DNA from: JALORV01 sp963707445
Lineage (GTDB): Bacteria; Pseudomonadota; Gammaproteobacteria; Burkholderiales; Burkholderiaceae_F
Assembly (NCBI GenBank): GCA_963707445.1
Contig: CAVPPW010000038.1
Location: forward strand, 24,684-88,683
DNA length: 64,000 nt
Direction: 5' to 3'
Within the stretch, counting starts at the first letter, position 1; every line of letters starts with the position of its first letter. The translations under genes were made by a program, and so were the position numbers. Below are positions 28,129 to 36,314 of the stretch, piece by piece. The notes beneath the pieces were generated by a model. That model was not told the DNA's origin, made no database searches, and was given only the letters and a program-made list of their open reading frames with translations.

Positions 28129-28275
28129 TCAAGCGGCGACCGGCTTGAGCATCGCGCCGGTGGGTATCTCGCCGTTTTGCAAGTAGCGCACAGCGCGATG
28201 GCCAGACGCCGCGCCACCGCCACGATGCCCACCCGCCGCATGCGTTTGCCCGCAGCGGCGAAGCCGGTTGAACCA
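28129..28275 (-). mobile_element. 3' remnant of an IS110-family transposase
   Basis: Read leftward, the last ~47 codons of an IS110-type transposase are visible: GKRMRRVGIVAVARRLAIAL, then after a one-base loss near 28195, RYLQNGEIPTGAMLKPVAA and a stop. This matches the conserved C-terminal end of these transposases (VGIVALARxLxIALWRYL). The remaining ~90% of the gene is absent. It neighbours an attC-like site, a known target class for the IS1111-attC branch of IS110 elements. Confidence 0.6.
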
Positions 28276-28312
28276 TTCGGTTCTCGGGAGACTGCGCCGC
28301 TCCGATCGAAAC

Positions 28313-29383
28313 TCAGTGCCGACGATTCGGCAGCAGCCGGAAGCGTGACACGGTCCAGCGCGTGACTTCTTCCTCCGGTTCGTCACCGATCGCCGGCGTC
28401 AGTGGCAGCGCCAGATTCGTGATGTAAACCTCGCGGCCAACCAGCACGAGGCTGGCGGGAAACAGCAACCCTTCCGGTGCCCCGTCGGCGCCGATCTTCT
28501 CGAAGCCACCGATCTTCGCCACCACGCGTCCCGCTGCGTTCAGTCCCACGATCTCGTCCGCTTGATTTGCGGCGACCCAGAGGATGCCGCTGTCATCGAA
28601 AGCGATGCCGTCGGCGCCGTTGATGCTTTCGGTGAACACCGACACCGAAACAGGACTGGCGGCAAGATCGACCTTCAGCACGCGGTCGTCGCCGGTATTG
28701 GCGACGAACAGCGTGAAGTCACCTTTTAAGGCCAGCCCATTGGCGCCGAAAGGCGGGAATCCCGCGGTGGCCAGCAGCGGGTCGTGCAGCACCGTCGTCA
28801 CGCCGCACGGCGCGATGCAGCCCTGCGCGTTGTCGATGCGGTAGATCGCGCCCTGAAAGGAGTCCGAGACATACAGGTTGCCGCTGCGATCGAACACCAT
28901 CCCGTTCGGAGCCGGAAAGCCGACCGAGCCGAACTGGATCGTGTCGCTGCTCGTGTCGGGATTGCCTTCGATGCGGTTTGCCGGTGCGCCGATCTTCGGC
29001 AACGTGGCCACATCTTCGATCGCGCCATCGAGATCGGCGGCTACGCGCTGGATTTTCGATTGGTTGAAGTTGGTGATGTAGACCTTCGAGTCGCTCGGAC
29101 CGAACGCGAGTCCGAGCATCGGCGTTCCGATGGTGCGCGAACCGACCAGCTGGCCGTGGCGGCTATAGCGCAGCAGCTTGTTGGGGTTTGGACCGATGGT
29201 GTCGAAAGTGGCGACGTAGATGTCTCCGGTGGCGGGATTGGCGGTGATGCCTTCTGGAAATCGCACGCCGGCCGGCAGCGTGGCGAAATTGACAAGCGTG
29301 TCGTGCCACCGCATCTCCGCCCACGCAGGATTCGCGGCGAAATTCAATATCAGGACGAGACAGGCAGTCAGCGATCGACACAT
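28313..29383 (-). CDS. Secreted NHL/SMP-30-like beta-propeller protein
   Basis: The 356-residue precursor has a signal peptide (MCRSLTACLVLILNFAANPAWA). The mature part is a series of six-bladed-propeller repeats of the SMP-30/NHL kind, for example PEGITANPATGDIYVATF, PNGMVFDRSGNLYVSDSF, ANGLALKGDFTLFVANTG and ADGIAFDDSGILWVAAN. Such proteins include lactonases and binding proteins; I see no firm metal-ligand set, so no reaction is assigned. It is monocistronic and secreted. The downstream IS remnant ends close to its stop. Confidence 0.8.
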   Translation of the reverse strand: MCRSLTACLVLILNFAANPAWAEMRWHDTLVNFATLPAGVRFPEGITANPATGDIYVATFDTIGPNPNKLLRYSRHGQLVGSRTIGTPMLGLAFGPSDSKVYITNFNQSKIQRVAADLDGAIEDVATLPKIGAPANRIEGNPDTSSDTIQFGSVGFPAPNGMVFDRSGNLYVSDSFQGAIYRIDNAQGCIAPCGVTTVLHDPLLATAGFPPFGANGLALKGDFTLFVANTGDDRVLKVDLAASPVSVSVFTESINGADGIAFDDSGILWVAANQADEIVGLNAAGRVVAKIGGFEKIGADGAPEGLLFPASLVLVGREVYITNLALPLTPAIGDEPEEEVTRWTVSRFRLLPNRRH

Positions 29384-29677
29384 AGCTCCTCCGATTTTTT
29401 CTTAGTTCGGCCGTTGAGTGCGGCCGGCGCTGCGGCGCAGAGTGAGTCTGGTCGCGGCGAAAGCCGCGTGTCAACAACGGGCCGCTGCGCGGGCGTGCTA
29501 GCCGCTGGAGTTTCTTGCCTTCGCCGCTGCCGGTATTCGGACGTTGTGCCAGGTGGCCTTACTGATGCATGCGGTTCTCAACTACAGTTCGGTGGCATTT
29601 GGAGGGTAGGTTGGACAGGAGTCGACGACATTCACAAACTGAGCAAAGGCGCGCGGCACGCGTGTGGCGTCGCACGC

Positions 29678-31478
29678 CTACCCCCGGCTATTGCTAGTCG
29701 TTTTCGCGGTCAAACCGTTTGCATCGGCAACGGTCGGCGTTGCGACAAGGCAGGCGCCTTGGCCGGGTCGCGTCCTCGTGCAGGTGACGACGGTGCCGCC
29801 ATTTGCGCCCCTTACGACTTTGAGGGTTGCGCCGATCAGCCGGCTGCGATAGCGCATGATTCGCAAGCCGAAGCCCTCGTGAGCCCGTTCACGCGCACGT
29901 GCGATTCCTACACCGTCATCCCAAATTTGAAGAAGCAATCCCTGCGACGACTCGAGCCGAATGACGATTGAGCCGGGGCGTCCGTGCTTGACGGCGTTGT
30001 GTACCGCTTCACGGGCGATCAAATAAAGCTCATTCGCTGTGAAATTGTCGTGCAGCGCCACTGGATGTGGGCATTCAAGCCTGCAAGCAATCCCGTGGGT
30101 CAGCGCTGTCCCCTGTGCCAACTTCGCCAGCGCGAACTGAAGCCCGTGCGCGTCAATCTTTAGTGGCGCGAGGCCTTTCACGATGGCGCGCATGTGCGCC
30201 TTTGCCTCATCGACGCAGCGCTCGAGGTTGGATGTGACATCAGCAACGGAATCGCCGGTTCCCAATCGACTCCGCAACGTGCCGACGAGCAAGCCGATGA
30301 CCGTGAGCTGCTGCCCAAGCGAGTCGTGTACTTGCTGTCCGAGCTGACGCCGTTGCTCGTCGGCGAGCCGCGCGACTTGGCGTTCCAAGCGGGTACGCTC
30401 GCTCAGGTCCGCGCCAACGCCGGCTGAGCCTACGACATTCCCCTTTGTGTCGCGCACAGGCGCCTTAGTCCAGGCGACGTGCACGGGCCGCCCGTCCTTG
30501 CGGCGCATCACCAGCTCGCGGTCGTAAAGTGTTTGCGTGGGATTCACGCTGCCGCCCAATTCCCGGCGTTCGCCGGCCATAGAAAGCACGGAGAGGTCGC
30601 ACCCCACCATTTCGTCGGCGGTATAGCCGAGCAACCGCGTGGCTCCATCGTTCCAATCGACCACCTTGCCGCCGCTATCCCACGTGATAACGGCCGCGCG
30701 GGTCGAGTGGACCAGAGCAGCGAGCCGGGCTTCAACCGCAGCGGCATGCCGTCGCTCCGTAATGTCGTTGAAGTTGGCGATGGCACCGACGATCTTCCCA
30801 TCGACTCCCAAGAGCGGCGAGGACCGTACCTCGATAAGAATGTTCCGGTCGTCTGCCACGCGGTGCAGCACCAACTCCAGGCCTCGCACCTCCTCGCCCC
30901 TGCAGGCGCGCATCGTCGGCATGTCTTCGGGCGGGAGCGGCCGATCGCCGTCGACGAGGTAGGCGCCGATGGCCTCACACCATCGCTTGGCACCGACTAA
31001 GTGCGCCGAGTAGCCGACGATGCGGATCGCGGCCTCGTTTTCCATAAGCACGTGGCCGTTGCAATCGACGATGACGACCCCCTCAGAAACGCTGCGCAGC
31101 ATGGTGCTCAACAACTGCTGCTGGCTCGTGATGTCGAGCTCCGCCGCCTTCAACTGGGCTGCCGTCTCGTGCAGCTCGTGCTCTAATGGTAAAAGTCTCG
31201 CATTGGGCGCCTGCAACTCCTGGGTCCGTACCGGCGCCTCCTGTGCGCTCCCCAACTGTTCGCCAACGGCACTGAGTTGCATGTCGAGCCGCTCAGGCTG
31301 CGTTTCCTCAGGGTGGCTCGTGATGTCGAGCTCCGCCGCCTTCAATTCCGCCGCCGTCTCGTACAACAGCTCGTGCTCTGACGGTAAAAGTTTCAAATTG
31401 GGCCACAGCAATTCCTGGGTCCCGTACCGGCGCCTCTTGTGCGCTCCCAAACTGTTCGCCAACGGCACTGAGTTGCAT
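29678..31478 (-). CDS. PAS-PAS histidine kinase of the NarX/DegS (HisKA_3) type with duplicated N-terminal coiled coil
   Basis: The corrected product is ~599 residues. Two tandem ~65-residue coiled-coil repeats (MQLSAVGEQ...EHEL.ETAA.LKAAELDITS) lead into a PAS domain (VSEGVVIVDCNGHVLMENEA) and a second PAS with PAC. The HisKA_3 H-box is VHDSLGQQLTVIGLL, and the HATPase ends near GFGLRIMRYRSRLIGA. No membrane helix is seen, so it is cytosolic. The ATG at 31478 follows gggGAG. One extra C in the first repeat near 31418 breaks the frame; without correction, the next in-frame ATG is 31282. It is divergent from its likely partner regulator at 32304. Confidence 0.83.
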
Positions 31479-31483
31479 GTCGA
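31123..31483. repeat. Two tandem ~165-bp direct repeats (copies A and B) in the kinase 5' region
   Basis: Copy A (31123-31287) and copy B (31314-31483) share most of their sequence, from ggctcgtgatgtcgagctcc to ttgcatgtcga. Each encodes one coiled-coil unit of the kinase N-terminus. Copy B carries one extra codon and one extra C. Copy A is more diverged than copies B and C are from each other. Confidence 0.85.
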
Positions 31484-31489
31484 CTCCCC
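31380..31489. repeat. 110-bp direct repeat, copy B (partner at 32101-32209)
   Basis: This copy runs from the ggtaaaag end to cgactcccc and includes the kinase ATG and ribosome site. It differs from the partner copy at about three positions: an extra C, G/A in the ttt run, and G/A after the ATG. On its right it is joined to unrelated sequence, not to the natural kinase upstream region. Confidence 0.88.
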
Positions 31490-31660
31490 TGCAGCCCGGA
31501 CGCCGCGGCGAAGAGCTAGCCGGACTGCAGCGCGGTCCGCGTCAGCGGCGCCGATCGCGTCGGCTCGCCCGAGCGCAAGCAGCGCGGTACCGAGCAGCAG
31601 CAATCCACCCGGAGTCGGCACGGTCGACGGGTTCACGTCGAGACTCGCGTCCAAAGCAAG
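31490..31660 (-). pseudogene. Fragment resembling a PEP-CTERM protein C-terminus
   Basis: Read leftward, this segment encodes VNPSTVPTPGGLLLLGTALL and ALG. It looks like a PEP-CTERM sorting tail (VPxP, hydrophobic helix), although the basic end is not clean. It is joined directly to repeat copy B. No complete gene is present. The call is weak and rests on the motif only. Confidence 0.35.
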
Positions 31661-31794
31661 GATTAGACCGATCCGCGGAGTCGCGCAGAATCAATGGCTT
31701 GCTCGACCCGCGGGGCGGAGGACCGCGTCGGTGTAAGCGCTTCCGACAGCCGGCGCTCGACCGACGTCGCGCACGGCCAAAGGCGAAAGCGCGC

Positions 31795-32100
31795 CTACCA
31801 GCTGTACTGCACCGTGTAGCGCACCACGGCTTCCGCGTCGGCGGCAATGCTGACCGGAAAGACGATCGTGCGCGCGTCGTCCTTGCGGTAGTCATGCGAC
31901 TTCGAGCTTATGGTCCAGTTGACCCAGCGATACAGGTTCTCCTTGACCAGCACCTCGACGCGCTCGCGCTTCTGGTTGCGCAGCCGCACTTCGATTTCTT
32001 CGGTCATCGTCTTGCGCGAGGTGTCGACGCGGAAATCGAGCTGACGCCTCTCGCCGACGACGTCGAACGCGGAACCGAGCTTCAGCAGCACCTTCTCGTT
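31795..32100 (-). pseudogene. C-terminal fragment of a DUF4139-like protein
   Basis: About 100 residues read INEKVLLKLGSAFDVVGERR, then TEEIEVRLRNQKRERVEVLV, RWVNWTISSKSHDYRKDDAR and a final VVRYTVQYSW. This is the beta-sandwich end of DUF4139-type proteins. The 5' part is missing: the frame enters straight from repeat copy C, where the kinase start codon region is fused to it. It may be translated from the kinase ATG as a chimera only if the frames match; they do not obviously do so. Confidence 0.55.
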
Positions 32101-32209
32101 GATGGTAAAAATTTCAAATTGGGCCACAGCAATTCCTGGGTCCGTACCGGCGCCTCTTGTGCGCTCCCAAACTGTTCGCCAACGGCACTGAGTTGCATAT
32201 CGACTCCCC
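32101..32209. repeat. 109-bp direct repeat, copy C (partner at 31380-31489)
   Basis: This copy runs from gatggtaaaaa to cgactcccc and contains a second copy of the kinase ATG (minus strand, 32198) with its ribosome site. On its right it keeps what looks like the original promoter region shared with the divergent regulator gene. On its left it is fused to the DUF4139 fragment. With copy B it brackets ~610 bp of foreign gene pieces. Confidence 0.88.
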
Positions 32210-32230
32210 GGGGCCAGAAACCACCCGTTT

Positions 32231-32258
32231 ACTACCCATTTGGACTACCCCATTTAGG
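32231..32258. promoter_or_regulatory. Tandem ACTACCC(C)ATTT(A/T)GG repeats: candidate operator
   Basis: Two adjacent imperfect repeats, ACTACCCATTTGG and ACTACCCCATTTAGG, lie in the divergent region between the kinase and regulator genes. The core TACCCAT fits the NarL-family heptamer TACYYMT; the second copy has one extra C. The placement suggests autoregulation by the NarL-type regulator encoded next door. Confidence 0.45.
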
Positions 32259-32303
32259 TTAGCATCAACCACACTCCCTCAGCAGTTCCGCTCCTATCCG
32301 GTC

Positions 32304-32945
32304 GTGACCGCGATCTACCTTATCGAGGATCATTTGATGGTGCGGGAAGGCCTACGCGCCATGCTGGCGACCGCACGGAACCAGGTCGTGGGCGAATCGA
32401 GCGACCCCGCGCGGGCAATTGCCGATTTGCTCCTACTCCAACCCGACGTGGTGCTGCTGGATCTTGCGCTCGGCGGTCGTTCGGGAATGGAGATACTCGC
32501 TGAGGTGAAGCGGCGAGCGCTGCGCTCGCGTTGCATCGTGCTTACGATGTCGTCTAATGTGCGCGACGTGGCCCAAGCGCTGCGCCTCGGCGCATGGGGC
32601 TACGTCCTCAAGACCGCGCCGATCCTCGAAGTGACCAAGGCGATCGAGAGCGTCGTGCAGGGGCGGCGTTATCTTGGCAGTTCGGTAAGCGAGCTCGCCG
32701 CCGAGGCGCTGTTGCACCAGGTACCGGAGGCGCAGTTGCTTGATGCGCTGTCAGCGCGCGAGCGCCAGATCGTATTGCTGGTGGTCCAGGGTCATTCCAG
32801 CTCGGAAATCGGCGCGCTGCTTCATCTTTCTGCCAAGACGGTGGACACCTATCGCAGCCGTCTGATGAGCAAGCTCGGCGTGCGGGACGTACCAGCGCTG
32901 GTTCGCCTGGCGATCCGGATGGAAATGATCGGCGCCGACAGGTAG
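32304..32945 (+). CDS. NarL/LuxR-family response regulator
   Basis: A 213-residue two-domain regulator. The receiver has the acidic pair in YLIEDH, a phospho-acceptor Asp about residue 53 (VVLLDLALGG) and the Lys in VLKTAP. The C-terminal LuxR-type helix-turn-helix is LSARERQIVLLVVQGHSS to KTVDTYRSRLMSKLGV. I choose the GTG at 32304 because homology starts at VTAIYLIED; longer in-frame starts run into the repeat. It is divergent from the HisKA_3 kinase and most likely its partner. Confidence 0.88.
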   Translation: MTAIYLIEDHLMVREGLRAMLATARNQVVGESSDPARAIADLLLLQPDVVLLDLALGGRSGMEILAEVKRRALRSRCIVLTMSSNVRDVAQALRLGAWGYVLKTAPILEVTKAIESVVQGRRYLGSSVSELAAEALLHQVPEAQLLDALSARERQIVLLVVQGHSSSEIGALLHLSAKTVDTYRSRLMSKLGVRDVPALVRLAIRMEMIGADR

Positions 32946-33051
32946 GGCGCTGTTGCGGCCGGTGTCTAGACGGCACTACACCGCGCATCGAGAACTCCCG
33001 ACAGACGCTGCACCAGCGCGTTCCTACATTGGCACCTGCGAGGAGGGTCGA

Positions 33052-33543
33052 ATGCCAATCGCGGAAAGTGTCGCGTTGGGTGAGGACGTCGTCGTCCATC
33101 ATCCTTCGCTGGTAAACCTTTACGGCTGCCGCATCGGCGACCAGACGCGCATCGGAAGCTTTGTCGAGATCCAAAAGCACGCGGTCATCGGGGCGCGTTG
33201 CAAGATCTCGTCGCACAGCTTCATCTGCGAAGGCGTGACGCTGGGCGACGAAGTCTTCATCGGTCACGGGGTGGTCTTCACTAACGACCGCTATCCGCGC
33301 GCGGCAACGCCCGATGGCCGGCTACAAGGCGATGGCGACTGGCAGGTGATCCCGACGCGCGTCGGGCGCGGCGCCTCGATCGGCAGCCACGCCACGCTGC
33401 TGCCCGGCATTGTCGTCGGCGAGCACGCGCTGGTCGGGGCAGGATCGGTGGTGACGCGGGACGTGCCGGAGTACGCCGTCGTCGTCGGCGTGCCCGCGCG
33501 CGTGGTCGGCAGCATGCGCGACATCGAGGAGTGCACGCCATGA
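33052..33543 (+). CDS. Hexapeptide-repeat N-acetyltransferase (WlbB/WbpD-like)
   Basis: A 163-residue left-handed beta-helix acyltransferase with repeated [LIV]G..... units (GCRIGDQTRIGSFVEIQKHA, GASIGSHATLLPGIVVGEHA). The motif EGVTLGDEVFIGHGVVFTND is typical of enzymes that N-acetylate the 3-amino group of UDP-GlcNAc3N-uronate. It starts at ATG 33052 after a strong aggaggg site and opens the exopolysaccharide operon. The next gene starts inside its stop codon (ATGA). Its dehydrogenase and aminotransferase partners follow. Confidence 0.85.
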   Translation: MPIAESVALGEDVVVHHPSLVNLYGCRIGDQTRIGSFVEIQKHAVIGARCKISSHSFICEGVTLGDEVFIGHGVVFTNDRYPRAATPDGRLQGDGDWQVIPTRVGRGASIGSHATLLPGIVVGEHALVGAGSVVTRDVPEYAVVVGVPARVVGSMRDIEECTP

Positions 33544-34568
33544 TCCGGATCGGCGTTGTCGGCTACGGATACTGGGGGCCGAACCTCGTACGCAACTTCG
33601 GTGAAACCCACGGAGCGAGCGTCGTTGCCGTTGCCGACCTCGATCGCTCGAAGCTCGCTTCACTGGCCAGGCGCTATCCCGCGATCAAGCTGACGACCGA
33701 CTTCACGGAGTTGCTCTCCGACCCAAACATCGACGCCATCGCGGTGGCGACGCCGGTGCAGACGCATTACGAATTGGGGCTTGCCGCCCTGCGGGCCGGC
33801 AAGCACCTGTGGATGGAGAAGCCGATGACGCAGACTGTGGCGCAAGCGAAGCGCCTGGTCGACGAAGCGGCACGCCGCCGTCTGACGCTGCTTGTCGACC
33901 ATACCTTCATCTACACCGGCGCCGTCGCCAAGATGGGCGAGCTGATCAGGAGCGGCGACCTCGGGCGCATCCTGTACTACGACTCGGTACGCGTGAATCT
34001 CGGGCTGTTCCAGCGCGACGTGGGCGTCATCTCCGATCTGGCGGTGCACGACTTCTCGATCCTCGACTTTCTGCTCGACGAGCAGCCGGTCGCGGTCACC
34101 GCCAGCGGCACCAATCATTTCCCGGGCACTCCCGAAAACCTGGCGTACGTGACGCTGTACTACGACTCGGCAACGATGGCGCATGTGAACGTGAGCTGGC
34201 TGGCACCGGTGAAGGTCCGCCAGATCATGGTCGGGGGCAGCAAGAAGATGATCGCCTACGACGATCTCGAGCCAAGCGAGAAGGTCAAGATCTACGACAA
34301 GGGCGTGCACTTCACCGACGACCCGACGCAGATCCGGGAGATGCGCATCGGCTACCGCACCGGCGACATGTGCGCGCCGAAGCTTGCCGTCGCCGAGGCG
34401 CTGAGCACTGAGGGCGAACACTTCGTCGACTGCATCGAACATGGCCTGACGCCGATCACCGACGGGCAGCTCGGGCTGCGGGTCGTGCGCCTCATCGAAG
34501 CGGCGAACGAGTCGATGCGTCGCCGCGGCGAGATGGTGCACATCGAACCCGCCGAGGCGTTGGCGTGA
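33540..34568 (+). CDS. Gfo/Idh/MocA-family sugar dehydrogenase (WlbA/WbpB-like)
   Basis: The ~342-residue NAD-dependent oxidoreductase has an N-terminal Rossmann fold (IGVVGYGYWGPNLVRNF). The MocA signature is GKHLWMEKPMTQTVAQAK, with MEKP as the EKP motif. A C-terminal alpha/beta substrate domain follows. In the pathway it would oxidise C3 of UDP-GlcNAcA so that the aminotransferase can act. Overlaps with both neighbours (ATGA at its start, GTGA at its end) indicate coupling. The frame is intact. Confidence 0.87.
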   Translation: MIRIGVVGYGYWGPNLVRNFGETHGASVVAVADLDRSKLASLARRYPAIKLTTDFTELLSDPNIDAIAVATPVQTHYELGLAALRAGKHLWMEKPMTQTVAQAKRLVDEAARRRLTLLVDHTFIYTGAVAKMGELIRSGDLGRILYYDSVRVNLGLFQRDVGVISDLAVHDFSILDFLLDEQPVAVTASGTNHFPGTPENLAYVTLYYDSATMAHVNVSWLAPVKVRQIMVGGSKKMIAYDDLEPSEKVKIYDKGVHFTDDPTQIREMRIGYRTGDMCAPKLAVAEALSTEGEHFVDCIEHGLTPITDGQLGLRVVRLIEAANESMRRRGEMVHIEPAEALA

Positions 34569-35692
34569 TCCCCTTCGTCGACTTGAAGTTGCAGCACGCT
34601 GCCATCCGCGGCGAGATCGATGCCGCGATCCGTGACGTGATCGACCGCTGCGAGTTCACCCTGGGGCGCGACGTCGCGGCTTTCGAGGAGGAATTCGCTG
34701 CCTACTGCAGCACGGCGTACGGCGTGGCCGTCAACACCGGCACCAGCGCACTGCACCTGGCGCTGCTGGCGGCCGGCGTAGGTCCGGGCGACGAGGTGAT
34801 CACGGTGCCCTTCACGTTCGTCGCCACCGTTTCGGCGATCGACTACACCGGCGCTCGACCGGTGTTCGTCGACATCGATCCGCGCACGTACACGATGAAC
34901 CCGTACGGGCTCGAGACCGCGATCACGCCGCGCACCAAGGCCATCGTTCCGGTGCACCTCTACGGCCAAGCGGCCGACATGGACCCGATCCTCGCCGTCG
35001 CACGACGGCACGGGCTGGCCGTGATCGAGGATGCCTGCCAAGCGCACGGCGCTCTCTACAAGGGGCAGCGTGTGGGCAGTTTGGGCGACATGGGTTGCTT
35101 CAGCTTCTATCCCGGCAAGAACTTGGGCGCGTGCGGCGAGGGCGGCATGGTCACCACGGATGACCCGGCGCATCGACGCAAGTTGCGCATGCTGCGCGAC
35201 TGGGGCGCCGAGACGAAGTACCAGCACGTGCTGCGCGGCTTCAACTACCGCATGGAAGGCATCCAAGGTGCCGTCTTGCGTGTCAAGTTGCGCCGCCTGG
35301 AAGCGTGGACCGAGGCAAGGCGCGCTCGTGCACAGCAGTACGACTCGCTGCTGGCGAACGCCGGGGTGGTCACACCCGAGGTGCGCGCGGACGCGCGCCA
35401 TGTCTATCACCTGTACGTTGTGCGCAGCTCAGACCGGTCGGCATGGCAGCGTGCGCTGGCCGACCAGGGCATGGCGACCGGCATCCACTACCCGACGCCG
35501 GTGCACCTGCTGCCGGCCTTCGCCGGCCTCGGACATCGCCGGGGCGACTTTCCGCATTCAGAGTGCGCGGCGGACCAGGTGCTGTCGCTGCCGATGTTCG
35601 CCGAGCTTGGCGAGGCGCAGTGCGCGCGCGTGGCGGCGGCCGTCCGCAATCTGGCAGCGACGCCGATGGCCGAGGCGGCACTCAGCGCCTGA
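34565..35692 (+). CDS. DegT/DnrJ/EryC1 PLP-dependent sugar aminotransferase (WlbC/WbpE-like)
   Basis: The 375-residue fold-type I aminotransferase uses PLP to aminate a keto-sugar nucleotide. Key segments are NTGTSALHLALLAAGVGPGD, VPVHLYGQAADMDPI and VIEDACQAHGA. The PLP-lysine motif is FSFYPGKNLGACGEGG. It starts with GTG overlapping the upstream stop. With the dehydrogenase and N-acetyltransferase it forms a three-step route to a 2,3-diacetamido-uronate sugar nucleotide; this is inferred from the gene set. Confidence 0.88.
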   Translation: MIPFVDLKLQHAAIRGEIDAAIRDVIDRCEFTLGRDVAAFEEEFAAYCSTAYGVAVNTGTSALHLALLAAGVGPGDEVITVPFTFVATVSAIDYTGARPVFVDIDPRTYTMNPYGLETAITPRTKAIVPVHLYGQAADMDPILAVARRHGLAVIEDACQAHGALYKGQRVGSLGDMGCFSFYPGKNLGACGEGGMVTTDDPAHRRKLRMLRDWGAETKYQHVLRGFNYRMEGIQGAVLRVKLRRLEAWTEARRARAQQYDSLLANAGVVTPEVRADARHVYHLYVVRSSDRSAWQRALADQGMATGIHYPTPVHLLPAFAGLGHRRGDFPHSECAADQVLSLPMFAELGEAQCARVAAAVRNLAATPMAEAALSA

Positions 35693-35696
35693 TCGC

Positions 35697-36314
35697 ATGC
35701 CGCAGCTGCTGCTCTTCCCGTGCAACGGCAACGCCGTCGAGGCGCTCGACGCGCTTGACGCAGGCTGGGACGTGCTGGGCTTCGTCGACGACGCACCTGC
35801 AAAGCAGGGAACCCTGTGCCATGGACTGACCGTTTATTCGCGCGCCGCCTTCGCGCGCTGGCCGGAAGCGCAGGTGCTGGCGGTGCCGGGCAGCCCGCGG
35901 TCGTACCGCGCGCGCCGTGCAGCGATCGAAGGCCTCGGCTGCGGCGCGCGCTGGGCGCAGCTGATCCACCCCGCGGCGCGCGTCTCACACCACGCGCGCC
36001 TGGGCCGCAATGTGCTGCTGATGGCCGGCGTGGTCGTCTGCGCCGGTGCAGTCGTCGGCGAGCATGTCTGCATCTTGCCGAACAGCGTGATCCATCACGA
36101 CGCGCGCATCGGCGACTTCAGCCTCGTCGGCTCGAACGTCAGTGTTGCCGGTGGCGCGCGAGTCGGCGAGAACTGCTACCTGGCCAGCGGCTCGAGCGTG
36201 ATCGACGGTGCCGAGATCGGCGACTTCGCCCTTGTCGGACTGGCCAGCACGGTGCTGCGCGGCGTGGCGCCGAACGCACGTGTCGCTGGGTCGCCTGCGC
36301 GGGTGCTGGGCTGA
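35697..36314 (+). CDS. NeuD/PglD-like sialic-acid-type O/N-acyltransferase
   Basis: A 205-residue protein with an N-terminal Rossmann-like PglD domain (LLLFPCNGNAVEALDALDAG, VLGFVDDAP). The C-terminal left-handed beta helix has LGRNVLLMAGVVVCAGAVVG and VGENCYLASGSSVIDGAEIG, ending AGSPARVLG. Such enzymes acetylate amino- or hydroxyl groups on sugars. It follows the aminotransferase by 4 bp and overlaps the next gene (ATGA). The acceptor could be the same diamino sugar or another one. Confidence 0.82.
   Translation: MPQLLLFPCNGNAVEALDALDAGWDVLGFVDDAPAKQGTLCHGLTVYSRAAFARWPEAQVLAVPGSPRSYRARRAAIEGLGCGARWAQLIHPAARVSHHARLGRNVLLMAGVVVCAGAVVGEHVCILPNSVIHHDARIGDFSLVGSNVSVAGGARVGENCYLASGSSVIDGAEIGDFALVGLASTVLRGVAPNARVAGSPARVLG

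Noticed and set aside
31123..32209. CRISPR array
   Set aside because: The repeats are 110-165 bp long, only three in number and mostly coding, with no regular short repeat-spacer pattern and no cas genes.
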